Source: Brevibacterium sp. (lineage in GTDB: Bacteria; Actinomycetota; Actinomycetes; Actinomycetales; Brevibacteriaceae). Taken from it: a stretch of DNA of 64,000 nt. Both the position numbers and the translations under genes were made by a program. The number at the start of each line of letters is the position of its first letter. The first letter of the stretch is position 1. Location of the stretch: contig NZ_JAPSIB010000015.1 of the NCBI RefSeq assembly GCF_031179145.1, forward strand, positions 1 to 64,000, read 5' to 3'. This document shows, in pieces, positions 54,357 to 64,000 of the stretch. The notes under the pieces were generated by a model. It saw only the letters and a list, made by a program, of their open reading frames with translations. It made no database searches and was not told where the DNA came from.

Positions 54357-54934
54357 AACCGTCCGCCGGCTGACGCCCTGCCCGGCTGACGTCTGGTCCT
54401 GGTCCGGCTGCCGCCTGGTCCGTGACATCGGCGGCTGCGGCGCACGGCGAGCTGGGGAACACGAGGACAGCTTGAGGATCAGGAATCCGCGGCGGACCAC
54501 ACCGCCCAAGGAATCGGCTGGACCCGAGCAGGCAGCACCGGCCCCCGCCGTTGAACTCCTGCAGACCAGTGTCGCGGGGGAGCGGCGATGTTGACGGAAG
54601 CTCCGCTGCGACGCAGGACTCACCATGACTGCACCGCTTCTCGTCCCAGACACGTCATGTACGCACAGCCTCGACATCGGCAGCACGACCACCAGGATCG
54701 GCTCCGCCTGACTCGCACACGGACCAGCACTGCTGACTGACTTGTCTCCGACGATCGACTTACACCACTGACCAGCACCACCTGACCGACTTGCACGACC
54801 TGACGGACTTGCACGACTGACCAGCACCACTGACCGACTTGCACGACTGACCAGCACGACCTGACCGACTTGCACGACTGACCGACCGGCGCCATCGCGG
54901 AGCCGGCGACACCGACAGCAACAGAGAGGACACC
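54357..54934. other. Long non-coding gap before the cold-shock gene
   Basis: This 578-nt stretch holds no credible gene. Its last 180 nt carry degenerate GACTTGCACGAC repeats, and the remainder shows no recognisable element. The open frames on the minus strand are low-complexity products of the repeats. Confidence 0.65.
54752..54888 (+). repeat. Degenerate tandem repeats upstream of cold-shock gene
   Basis: GACTTGCACGAC occurs at 54788, 54806, 54836 and 54867, each within a longer unit containing CTGACC and CCAGCAC. A diverged copy starts near 54757. Spacing is 18, 30 and 31 nt. Confidence 0.85.
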
Positions 54935-55315
54935 ATGCCAACCGGACGCGTGAAATGGTTCGACGCCGACAAGGGCTACGGATTCGTCGTCGCCGAGGAC
55001 GGCTCACAGGCCTTCCTCCATTCCTCGGTACTGCCCGAGGGAACCGAGGTCGCCAAGGGCACCCGACTCGAATACGACGTCGTCGACTCCCGCAGAGGCG
55101 CCCAGGTGCTCAAGGCACGTCCGCTGAGCGCCCCGGCGAAGGTCGCCAAGATCCGCAGGCGACCCGCTGAGGACATGGCGGTTATGGTTGAAGATGTCAT
55201 CAAAGTACTCGATGACCTCAGCAACGGACTGCAGCACGGCCGCTATCCCGACCCGACCCACGGGAACAAGGTCGCCGCCCTGCTGCGGGCAATCGCAGAC
55301 GATTTGGAGTCCTGA
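54935..55315 (+). CDS. Cold-shock domain protein with C-terminal extension
   Basis: This 126-residue protein has a cold-shock domain in residues 1-65 (RNP1 KGYGFVVAEDG, RNP2 AFLHSSVL). A 60-residue helical extension follows with RRRPAEDMAVMVEDVIKVLDDL. This longer type (Rv0871-like) is common in actinobacteria next to DUF3027. It probably binds RNA. AGAGAGGACA precedes the ATG. The stop overlaps the DUF3027 start (TGATG). Confidence 0.9.
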   Translation: MPTGRVKWFDADKGYGFVVAEDGSQAFLHSSVLPEGTEVAKGTRLEYDVVDSRRGAQVLKARPLSAPAKVAKIRRRPAEDMAVMVEDVIKVLDDLSNGLQHGRYPDPTHGNKVAALLRAIADDLES

Positions 55316-56280
55316 TGTCATCACTGTTCCGTGAGTGGATGGCCGGCCTGCGGGCCGAGCCGACTCGCAAGAGCCTTCCCTCCGCCGCCGCCGAGGCGCC
55401 TGCGGAGATCGCCGCCGCCGCCGAGGCGACCGTCGAGGCGAGCGCCGAGGCGACCGTCGAGACCGCGCCCTCGACCGCGAACGAGGCGCCTCGCACCGTT
55501 CGCGCACGTTCGGTGCGGTCGACCCCGGAGAAGGTCGTCCTCGACGCCCAGCTGGCAGCGGCCATTGACGTCGCCCGGACCGCCATCGCCGAGGTGGCAG
55601 GCAGTGCCGTGATCGGTGAACACCTCAAGGCCGAGGCAGAGGGCACCCGCCTGGTCACCCACTACTTCGTGTGCACCGACCCGGCCTACCGCGGTTGGCG
55701 CTGGGTGGCGGTTCTCGCTCGGGCACCGCGGTCGAAGAAGGTCACCGTCTGTGAGACGGCGCTGCTTCCCGGCCCAGATGCTCTCGTCGCCCCCGAATGG
55801 GTGCCGTGGGAGCAGCGGGTCGAGCCCGGCGACCTGACTCCGAAGGACACCCTGCCCAAGGTCGACGACGATCCGTACCTGCAGCCCGGGTTCGGGCAGG
55901 TCGAGGAGACCACCGACGGCAACATCGACGAGATCCCGAACTTCGAGTTCGGGCTCGGGCGCAGGCGGGTGCTGTCCCCCGAGGGCATCTCAGCCGCCGC
56001 CGCACGCTGGGCGGAGTCCGAGACCGGCGCCGACAGCGAATTCGCGGCGCGCGCCTCGGCGCACTGCTCGACCTGCGGGTACCTGATGCCGATGGCCGGG
56101 TCGTTGCGACAGAACTTCGGCGTCTGCGCGGGGCCGCTGTCGCCGTTCGACGGCCGGGTCGTCGCTCTCGACTTCGGCTGCGGCGCGCACTCGGAGACCG
56201 ACGTCAAACGGCCCGAGCCCGAGGCCCCCGAGGCCGTCATCGACGATTACGCCGGCGAACTCGAGTTCCAGGAGGGCTGA
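55315..56280 (+). CDS. DUF3027 protein
   Basis: This 321-residue soluble protein has an Ala/Glu-rich N-terminus, then VVLDAQLAAAIDVARTAIAEVAG and THYFVCTDPAYRGWRWVAVLARAPRSKKVTV, the DUF3027 core. Near the end two cysteines in HCSTCGYL, with CAGPL and FGCGAHSE, suggest a zinc site. Its function is not known. Translational coupling to the cold-shock gene suggests a role with RNA or translation, by position only. Confidence 0.85.
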   Translation: MSSLFREWMAGLRAEPTRKSLPSAAAEAPAEIAAAAEATVEASAEATVETAPSTANEAPRTVRARSVRSTPEKVVLDAQLAAAIDVARTAIAEVAGSAVIGEHLKAEAEGTRLVTHYFVCTDPAYRGWRWVAVLARAPRSKKVTVCETALLPGPDALVAPEWVPWEQRVEPGDLTPKDTLPKVDDDPYLQPGFGQVEETTDGNIDEIPNFEFGLGRRRVLSPEGISAAAARWAESETGADSEFAARASAHCSTCGYLMPMAGSLRQNFGVCAGPLSPFDGRVVALDFGCGAHSETDVKRPEPEAPEAVIDDYAGELEFQEG

Positions 56281-56288
56281 ACCACCAG

Positions 56289-57548
56289 ATGGCGCACACG
56301 TTCCGGTCGCTGGCTGAACCGAACTACCGACATTGGTTCGCCGGTGCCCTGATCTCCAACACCGGGACGTGGATGCAGAGGACGGCGCAGGACTGGATCG
56401 TCCTGACCTCCCTGACGAACAGCAACGCGAGCGCCCTGGGCGTGACCATGGCACTGCAGATGGGCCCGCAGCTCATCATGTTCCCGTTCGCCGGAGCGCT
56501 CGCCGACAGGTTCTCCAAACGGAAGCTGCTCATCGTCACCCAGGCTCTCCTGGGCACGGTGGGGCTGATCCTCTTCGCCCTGGTCGTCACCGGCCTCATC
56601 GAACTCTGGCACGTGTACGTGCTGGCACTCGTCCTCGGCATCCTCGCGACCCTCGACAACCCTGCCAGGCAGGCATTCGTGTCCGAGCTGGTGGGGGAGC
56701 GGCTGCTGCCCAACGCCGTCAGCCTCAACTCCGCATCGTTCAACGGCGCCCGGATGATCGGCCCCGGAGTGGCGGGAGTGCTCACCGCTCTGGTGGGTGC
56801 CGCCCCCGTGTTCCTCATCAGCGGCCTCGGCTTCGCCGCGACGCTGTTCGTGCTCGTCCGCCTCGACCGCTCGCGTCTCCACTCCTCCGGCCGCCGAGGC
56901 GGTGGCGGGATCCTCGGCGGGTTCCGGTATCTGCGGCGACGACCGGACATCGCGATCGTCCTCGCCGTGCTGTTCCTCGTGGCCACCTTCGGGTTCAACT
57001 TCAACATCTACACAGCCACGATGGCACACGTCGAGTTCGGCAAGGACGCCAGCGGGTTCGGACTGCTCAACTCGATCATGGCGATCGGCTCGGTGGCCGG
57101 GGCCCTCGCCTCGGCGAATCGGGAGAAGCCGCGGCTGCGGTTCGTCTTCGGCGCCGCCGGAGGCTTCGGTCTGGCAGTCGGACTTGCCTCATTGATCGCG
57201 AACTACTATCTGTTCGCAGCTTCCCTGGTGCTCGTCGGATTCGCCTCGCTGACGATGATGACCTCGGCGAACGCGTACGTGCAGACGACGACTCCGGCGC
57301 ACTACCGCGGGCGGGTGATGGCGATCTATGCCGCGGTGGTCATGGGCGGAACGCCGATCGGGGCGCCGCTGGCCGGATGGGTGGCCGACAGCTTCGGCCC
57401 GCGGATGGCGATGGTCGTCGGCGCGACCTCGGGCTTCGTGGCGTTCGGGGTCGGCTTGCTGTGGATGATCGTCTCCAAGAATCTGCGCCTGAGCTATGAC
57501 CCCCGTTCCCGCATCCGCCTGCACATCAGCTACGAGGGCCGCCCCTGA
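56289..57548 (+). CDS. MFS transporter (DHA3-like)
   Basis: This 419-residue protein has 11-12 hydrophobic helices. MQRTAQDWIVLTSL in the first loop, GALADRFSKRKLLIVTQ (motif A) and DNPARQAFVSELV are typical of the EntS-like exporter branch. ATG 56289 begins the conserved N-terminus, 8 nt after the DUF3027 stop, so it is likely in the same operon. The substrate is unknown. Confidence 0.85.
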   Translation: MAHTFRSLAEPNYRHWFAGALISNTGTWMQRTAQDWIVLTSLTNSNASALGVTMALQMGPQLIMFPFAGALADRFSKRKLLIVTQALLGTVGLILFALVVTGLIELWHVYVLALVLGILATLDNPARQAFVSELVGERLLPNAVSLNSASFNGARMIGPGVAGVLTALVGAAPVFLISGLGFAATLFVLVRLDRSRLHSSGRRGGGGILGGFRYLRRRPDIAIVLAVLFLVATFGFNFNIYTATMAHVEFGKDASGFGLLNSIMAIGSVAGALASANREKPRLRFVFGAAGGFGLAVGLASLIANYYLFAASLVLVGFASLTMMTSANAYVQTTTPAHYRGRVMAIYAAVVMGGTPIGAPLAGWVADSFGPRMAMVVGATSGFVAFGVGLLWMIVSKNLRLSYDPRSRIRLHISYEGRP

Positions 57549-57645
57549 GGGGAGGCGGATTCGCCTACAGTGGACCTTGCCCTCCACCCGGACCTGGGAC
57601 GGACCGGAGCCGGGACCTTGAACTCACGAACAGATCGGACGCACA

Positions 57646-58140
57646 TTGAGCACGGACATCCTCACCACCTCACTGGCAGGACTGGCGGTTCTCGTCGGCT
57701 GCCTGGGCATCGTCGTGCCCGTGCTGCCCGGCTCCATCCTCATCGGGCTGGCGGTCCTCGTCTGGGCGTTCGTCATCGGCACCCCGAGCGCGTGGATCGT
57801 CTTCGCGATCGTCGCCGTCTTCATCGCCGTCGGCATGAGCGCCTCCCTGGTGCTCACCGGCAGGAAGCTCAAGCAGCTGTCGGTCCCCAACTCCTCGGTG
57901 GTCGTCGCCGGTCTGCTCGGAGTCGTCGGGTTCTTCGTCATCCCCGTGGTCGGGCTGCCGATCGGATTCGTCGGCGGACTCTACCTGGCCGAGCAGATCC
58001 GGCTGCGTGATCCGAAGGACGCCTGGGATTCGAGCTGGGAGTCGATCAAAGCGATCGGGATCGGCACCGTGATCGAGTTCGGCCTCGCCCTGCTGGCGAC
58101 GATCACGTTCGGCGTCGGAATCCTCATCCACTTCCTCTGA
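57646..58140 (+). CDS. DUF456 membrane protein
   Basis: This 164-residue protein has about four helices in two similar halves. GCLGIVVPVLPGSILIGLAVLVW and GLLGVVGFFVIPVVGLPIGFVGGLYLAE are glycine-rich helix pairs typical of DUF456. Function is unknown. The start is TTG at 57646 with only a weak ribosome site, so the exact start is uncertain. TACAGT at 57566-57571 is a possible -10. Confidence 0.78.
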   Translation: MSTDILTTSLAGLAVLVGCLGIVVPVLPGSILIGLAVLVWAFVIGTPSAWIVFAIVAVFIAVGMSASLVLTGRKLKQLSVPNSSVVVAGLLGVVGFFVIPVVGLPIGFVGGLYLAEQIRLRDPKDAWDSSWESIKAIGIGTVIEFGLALLATITFGVGILIHFL

Positions 58141-58196
58141 GCATGCCGCTTCCGGGAGCGGCACTTCGCCCTTGCGGCGGCAGTACCTCCCGTTCG

Positions 58197-58298
58197 CTTC
58201 GCACCCAATACCGCTAGCGCCATGGACAACCCTTGCGCAGGTTGTTCATGGCGCTAGCGGTAGGGTTTGCGAGAAGTCCTTCAGCTCGGGGTGCGAAG
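58197..58298. repeat. Nested inverted repeats between DUF456 and serC
   Basis: The inner repeat begins TACCGCTAGCGCCATG (58209-58224) and ends CATGGCGCTAGCGGTA (58247-58262). It extends inward to 23 bp with one G-T wobble around an 8-nt loop. An outer pair, CTTCGCACCC (58197-58206) and GGGTGCGAAG (58289-58298), encloses it. The element may terminate both convergent genes or be a mobile repeat. Confidence 0.8.
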
Positions 58299-58303
58299 GA
58301 CCC

Positions 58304-60302
<1,999 letters not shown>

Positions 60303-60334
60303 GTAATCTTGACCCACCGGACAAAGGAGTGACC

Positions 60335-61834
60335 TTGACCCAGAACTCGCAGACCGCAGCAGACCCACAGACCGCAGCAGACCCGCAGTACGGACCCGAT
60401 GCCGTATTCGACAACCTCATCGGGGGAGAACGCCGGGGCTCCGAGGACCGCAGCCTCAACCGCAATCCCTCCGACCCCTCGGACGTCCTCGGTCAGTATG
60501 CCCGCGCGGACGAAGCCACGGTCCGCGACGCGGTCTCAGCCGCCAGAGCGGCCGCAGCCGGCTGGGCCGAGTTCCCGGCGCAGCAGCGCTTCGCGATCCT
60601 CGACACCGCAGGCAGCCTCATCGCCGAGCGCGCCGACGAGCTCGCCGACCTCCTCGCCCGGGAAGAGGGCAAACAGCTGACCGAGGCCCGTGGCGAGGTT
60701 CTTCGCGCCTCCCAGATCTTCAAGTTCTTCGCGGGGGAGACCGTCCGCAACACCGGGGAGATCATTGACTCCGTGCGTCCCGGCCTCGTGGCGGAGATGA
60801 CCCACGAGCCGATCGGCGTCATCGGCATCATCACCCCCTGGAACTTCCCCATCGCCATTCCTGCCTGGAAGATCGCGCCCGCCCTCGCCTACGGCAACAC
60901 CGTCGTGTTCAAACCTGCCGAGCTGGTGCCCGGCAGTGCGTGCGCGCTCGTCGACATCCTCGTCGAGGCCGGTCTGCCCGGCGGAGTGCTCAACCTCGTG
61001 ATGGGTCCCGGCCGCGTCGTCGGTGAAGTGCTCACCACCTCCGCCGAGGTGGACGCCGTGACATTCACCGGCTCCGTCTCCGTCGGCCAGGGCGTCATCG
61101 CTGCGGCCAGCGCCAACGGCATCCGGGTGCAGTGCGAGATGGGCGGGAAGAATCCGCTCGTCGTCCTCGGCGACGCGGACCTCGATGCGGCTGCCGAGGC
61201 CGCCGTCAACGGTGCCTTCTACTCGACGGGCCAGCGGTGCACCGCCTCGTCGCGGATCATCGTCACCTCCGACGTCCACGATGAGTTCGTCGCTCTGCTC
61301 AAGGACAAGATGGCCACACTCACGGTCGGCGACGCCCGCGCCGAGGGCACAGTGATCGGGCCCGTCGTCTCCGAATCACAGCTGGAGCAGGACCTCGAAT
61401 ACATCGACAGGGCCCGCTCAGAAGGTGGAGATGTCACCGGCGGCGAACGTGTCGACGGCGGCACCGACGGCTACTTCCTCAGTCCGGCGCTCGTCACCGG
61501 AACGAAGCGCGGCGACACGATCAACACGGATGAGGTCTTCGGTCCGGTCGCCTCGGTGATCGAGGTGGCCGACTACGACGAGGCTCTGGCCGTGGCCAAC
61601 GATACGGAGTTCGGCCTCTCGGCCGGCATCTTCACCTCGTCGTTGAAATACTCGACTCATTTCAAGCGTTATGCCCAGGCCGGGATGGTCATGGTCAACG
61701 CCCCGACCGCGGGCGTGGACTACCACGTGTCCTTCGGCGGCCGGAAGGGGTCGAGCTATGGTCCGCGCGAGCAGGCTCGAGCGGCACGTGAGTTCTACAC
61801 CGTGCACAAGACCGCCTACATCAACGCGGGTTGA
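60335..61834 (+). CDS. Aldehyde dehydrogenase (ketoglutarate-semialdehyde type)
   Basis: This 499-residue dehydrogenase has TPWNFPIAIPAWKIAPAL, FTGSVSVG, CEMGGKNPLVVL and the catalytic Cys in FYSTGQRCTASSRI. It resembles 2,5-dioxovalerate and succinate-semialdehyde dehydrogenases; the substrate is not certain. TTG 60335 is chosen because AAAGGAG ends 5 nt before it; GTG 60329 lies inside that site. A duplicated TAADPQ in the N-terminus comes from a short direct repeat. Confidence 0.87.
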   Translation: MTQNSQTAADPQTAADPQYGPDAVFDNLIGGERRGSEDRSLNRNPSDPSDVLGQYARADEATVRDAVSAARAAAAGWAEFPAQQRFAILDTAGSLIAERADELADLLAREEGKQLTEARGEVLRASQIFKFFAGETVRNTGEIIDSVRPGLVAEMTHEPIGVIGIITPWNFPIAIPAWKIAPALAYGNTVVFKPAELVPGSACALVDILVEAGLPGGVLNLVMGPGRVVGEVLTTSAEVDAVTFTGSVSVGQGVIAAASANGIRVQCEMGGKNPLVVLGDADLDAAAEAAVNGAFYSTGQRCTASSRIIVTSDVHDEFVALLKDKMATLTVGDARAEGTVIGPVVSESQLEQDLEYIDRARSEGGDVTGGERVDGGTDGYFLSPALVTGTKRGDTINTDEVFGPVASVIEVADYDEALAVANDTEFGLSAGIFTSSLKYSTHFKRYAQAGMVMVNAPTAGVDYHVSFGGRKGSSYGPREQARAAREFYTVHKTAYINAG

Positions 61835-61905
61835 GCCCCGGTGAGCGCTGTCATCACCGCCTCTGCCTGAGCTCGAGACAGAAGACGGCCGAGGTCGGGC
61901 CGAGA

Positions 61906-61928
61906 TAGGATTGATTGCGAATCGCAAT
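61906..61928 (+). promoter_or_regulatory. dtxR promoter with 15-bp palindromic operator
   Basis: TAGGAT (61906-61911) is a good -10 box. Starting 3 nt later, ATTGCGAATCGCAAT (61914-61928) is a perfect palindrome around one central A and would cover the transcription start. It does not match the DtxR/IdeR iron box, so another regulator is likely. Confidence 0.55.
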
Positions 61929-62030
61929 GGCCGCGAGACCTCGCGCGGCCCGAAGTGGGGTCGCGCGACTGCCTGGCGGAATGCCTGGTCCGGGCGACTG
62001 GAAGACGAAGAGTGGAGAAGCTGGTCCTAA

Positions 62031-62720
62031 GTGAACGACCTCATTGATACAACCGAGATGTACCTCAAGTCGATCATCGAACTCGAGGAACAGTCGATCG
62101 TGCCTCTGCGGGCTCGGATCGCCGAACGATTGGACCACTCGGGTCCCACCGTGTCACAGACCGTGGCGCGGATGGAACGCGACGGCCTTCTGCACGTGAG
62201 CAATGACCGCCATCTCGAACTCACCGCCGAGGGGCGCCGCATCGCCACCGAGGTGATGCGCAAACACCGACTGGCTGAGCGTCTCCTCGCCGATGTCGTG
62301 GGACTCGAATGGGAACTCGTCCATGACGAGGCCTGCCGGTGGGAGCACGTGATGAGCGAGCAGGTGGAGCGCAAGCTGATCAGGCTGCTGCCCGAGACCT
62401 CCTCGGGTCCGTACGGCAATCCGATCCCCGGGCTCGATGTCATCGGCGGAGAGGCGAACTCCATTTCCGAGGTCATCGACCTGGCGACTGCGGTTGCCCG
62501 TGACGGTGCCAAGCAGCTGCGCATCGCCTGGCTGGCCGAGCCGCTGCAGGTTGACATCCACCTGCTCCAGCAGTTCCAGGTCGCCGGTGTCCTGCCGGAG
62601 ACCGATGTGGAGATCTCACGCAGCGGTGAGTACATCACCGTGCAGGTGCCCGGTGCACAGGACGTGCTGGATCTGCCGCTCGAAACCGCAGCGCACGTCT
62701 TCGCCTACAAGAACAGGTGA
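62031..62720 (+). CDS. dtxR: DtxR/IdeR-family metal-dependent repressor
   Basis: This 229-residue protein has the winged helix LRARIAERLDHSGPTVSQTVARMERDGL, the dimerisation and metal domain, and an SH3-like C-terminus. All classical metal ligands can be seen: Met10, His79, Glu83, His98, Cys102, Glu105 and His106 (ACRWEHVMSE). It should repress iron-uptake genes when ferrous iron is bound. GTG 62031 begins the conserved N-terminus. It appears to be a single gene, not close to any iron-uptake gene in this window. Confidence 0.93.
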   Translation: MNDLIDTTEMYLKSIIELEEQSIVPLRARIAERLDHSGPTVSQTVARMERDGLLHVSNDRHLELTAEGRRIATEVMRKHRLAERLLADVVGLEWELVHDEACRWEHVMSEQVERKLIRLLPETSSGPYGNPIPGLDVIGGEANSISEVIDLATAVARDGAKQLRIAWLAEPLQVDIHLLQQFQVAGVLPETDVEISRSGEYITVQVPGAQDVLDLPLETAAHVFAYKNR

Positions 62721-62736
62721 CGCTTGATGGCTTCGC

Positions 62737-62752
62737 TGTGACACGCGTTACA
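62737..62752 (+). promoter_or_regulatory. CRP/GlxR-like binding site
   Basis: TGTGACACGCGTTACA matches the 16-bp CRP-family consensus TGTGA-N6-TCACA except for one base in the right half. CRP-type regulators control cell-wall hydrolase genes in related actinobacteria. Confidence 0.4.
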
Positions 62753-62789
62753 TTCTTGACCGGTCCGTGACAAAGCGACGGTACCAGGG

Positions 62790-62818
62790 GTCCGGGGAGT
62801 GGGTGACCACCCCCGGAC
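62790..62818 (+). terminator. Hairpin terminator after dtxR
   Basis: GTCCGGGG-a-GTGG (62790-62802) pairs with CCAC-CCCCGGAC (62807-62818) around loop GTGA and is followed by TT. It lies 69 nt beyond the dtxR stop. Confidence 0.6.
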
Positions 62819-63085
62819 TTCGTCGTGTAACGCGCCGATTGTTACAGAGATATGAATCTCATTTACCCTGTTTTACGCCTCTGACCAGGCCCTTTATGGA
62901 AAACCTCCGGGTTGTCCCTATGCCGTCGTGATGAAAATGTGACAATCGATCACTGATTGGTTACAGTTGTGGAGGTCGCCGCGAAAGTGCCGACTTCACA
63001 CCGAGAACCGCGCGCCGCGCTCGCTGTGAACCTGAGGACCGGAAGCGGCGGTTGGACATCATCCAATAGGTGACGAGAGGGAAAC

Positions 63086-63904
63086 GTGGCAACTAAGCAG
63101 CATGGCCGCCGCGCCGCAGAGGCCAAAGTCAAGACGCCTCTGACCGAACTGACCGAAATTCTCAATGCCAACTCCGCCGTCTTCGGACGTCGCGCAGCCG
63201 TCGTGGCTGCCAGTGGTGGACTGCTCACCGCGGCCGTTCTTCCGGCTGCAGGCCAGGGCGCCGACGACAGTGTCGCCGCCTCCCAGCAGGCTCAGACCCA
63301 GGTGGAGTACCAGAACCAGTCGGCGACCGTCGTTGCAGACGCCAAGGCCGAGAAGAAGGACGAGAAGGCATCCGCCTCCTTCAACGCCGACATCCAGACC
63401 GTCACCGCGAAGCCCGCTCCTGAGCCCGAGCCGGAGCCGGCTCCAGTCACCGACAACGGATCGTCGGATGACTCCTCGAATGCAGACAAGGGCAACGACA
63501 AGCCCAAGGCGAAGAGCGACGACAAGGGCGGCGATTCCGGTTCTGACGCCGGCTCGATCGACGGTTCCAAGGCCGAGCAGGTCATGGGTTGGGCAGAGCG
63601 CGGAGTCGGTGTGCCCTACGTCTACGGCGGCACCAGCCAGAGCGGCTGGGACTGCTCCGGATACACTTCCTGGGTGTACGGCAAGGTCGGCGTCGACCTG
63701 CCTCGCACCTCGAGCGCACAGAAGGCCGCGGGCAAGGTCGTCTCCAAGTCGGAGGCGAAGCCCGGAGACCTGGTCTGGCACCCCGGACACATCGGCATCT
63801 ACGCCGGCAACGGTCAGATGTACGACGCAGGTTCGCCGGGATCCGGCACCTCGAAGCGCAGCTACAGCTGGATGGGCGACGTCACCTTCATCCGCGTTCT
63901 CTGA
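63086..63904 (+). CDS. NlpC/P60 (C40) cell-wall peptidase
   Basis: This 272-residue exported protein has a basic start (MATKQHGRR) and a hydrophobic export segment near residues 35-57 (AAVVAASGGLLTAAVLPAAG). A disordered Lys/Asp/Pro-rich linker follows, then a C-terminal C40 domain. The catalytic Cys is in GWDCSGYTSWVYG and the His in WHPGHIGIYAGNG. It should cut peptidoglycan stem peptides. GTG 63086 follows GAGAGGGAAAC. It lies behind a long structured leader, which suggests regulation after transcription starts. Confidence 0.9.
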   Translation: MATKQHGRRAAEAKVKTPLTELTEILNANSAVFGRRAAVVAASGGLLTAAVLPAAGQGADDSVAASQQAQTQVEYQNQSATVVADAKAEKKDEKASASFNADIQTVTAKPAPEPEPEPAPVTDNGSSDDSSNADKGNDKPKAKSDDKGGDSGSDAGSIDGSKAEQVMGWAERGVGVPYVYGGTSQSGWDCSGYTSWVYGKVGVDLPRTSSAQKAAGKVVSKSEAKPGDLVWHPGHIGIYAGNGQMYDAGSPGSGTSKRSYSWMGDVTFIRVL

Positions 63905-63916
63905 TCTTCGCACTGC

Positions 63917-63964
63917 GAAACTCCCCGCCACTCTCGACGGTCCTCGAGTATGGCGGGGAGTTTC
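63917..63964 (+). terminator. Terminator after the NlpC/P60 gene
   Basis: GAAACTCCCCGCCA (63917-63930) and TGGCGGGGAGTTTC (63951-63964) form a perfect 14-bp stem, with a nested CTCGA/TCGAG stem in the loop. Confidence 0.75.
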
Positions 63965-64000
63965 TGCGTTCCCTGAAGCTTTCGGCGAGCGACAGGTTCG

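Larger units (their letters stand above)
62721..63085 (+). other. Structured non-coding region before the NlpC/P60 gene
   Basis: This 365-nt gap has no gene. It contains a CRP-like box at 62737-62752, nested complementary arms around a terminator-like hairpin (62744-62834), a small GAGAT/ATCTC hairpin at 62847-62860, and a weaker CRP-like TGTGA/TCACT pair near 62939-62955. The second half would be a long mRNA leader for the hydrolase. Confidence 0.6.

Noticed and set aside
54093..55007. Minus-strand open frames rich in VVQVGQ and SRASRS repeats
   Set aside because: Low-complexity translation of the tandem DNA repeats; it overlaps the cold-shock gene antisense.
62840..63085. c-di-AMP (ydaO) riboswitch upstream of the NlpC/P60 gene
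   Set aside because: The gene type fits, but I could not see the conserved core sequences of that riboswitch by eye. A covariance-model search would decide.

Overview
The window looks like chromosomal DNA of a high-GC actinobacterium. A Brevibacterium or close relative within Micrococcales is my best guess. The support is gene content: mycothiol-dependent formaldehyde detoxification, a WXG100 protein, an MprA-MprB-PepD locus, DUF3263 next to a LytR_C protein, XPB helicase with its helicase-associated partner, DUF3027, IdeR/DtxR, and stand-alone GroEL2 under a CIRCE operator. The genus call is inference; the phylum call is firm. About ten genes have a TANNNT -10 box ending 6 to 8 nt before the start codon, so they are probably read from leaderless mRNAs, and several starts were chosen on that basis.

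Layout. 1-2283: the 3' end of an IS110-family transposase, then a type I-E-like CRISPR array of 34 repeats and 33 spacers with its probable leader on the right. No cas gene is in the window. 2284-4413: MBL hydrolase plus S-(hydroxymethyl)mycothiol dehydrogenase, then the metPS amino-acid importer with a 34-residue small subunit. 6322-15588: cysS, rlmB-like methyltransferase, amino-acid permease, SDR, a DUF4032 kinase-like protein coupled to a degenerate ABC ATPase, and two overlapping LacI regulators. 15646-20555: otsA-otsB divergent from a membrane Ser/Thr kinase. 20693-26593: DsbA-like thioredoxin, tRNA-Thr, DinB, CsbD, LtrA, a protealysin-like M4 protease with its probable emfourin inhibitor, and an SGNH hydrolase. 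26867-33928: amidohydrolase-ThrE pair, ung, aldehyde dehydrogenase, DUF3263-LytR_C, cspA. 34061-40250: MFS exporter, groL, DUF1707, TSUP, a Gly-rich membrane protein and an S4 protein.

40251-48071 is an envelope-stress block on the minus strand: mprA-mprB-pepD, a WXG100 gene, then pspA-pspAA-htpX-pspAB. 48265-63904 holds a CGNR regulator, EamA transporter, XPB and partner, a cold-shock protein coupled to DUF3027, an MFS gene, DUF456, serC, pdxH, a second aldehyde dehydrogenase, dtxR and an NlpC/P60 hydrolase.

The most informative signals are in the CRISPR array. Two spacers are identical except at crRNA position 2, in the seed. One of 34 repeats differs only at the last base, which in other I-E systems comes from the PAM. 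A perfect 9-bp inverted repeat abuts the leader-proximal repeat. Next in interest are the DUF4032/degenerate-ATPase pair and the protease-inhibitor operon. Gene functions come from recognised motifs; no database search was run.
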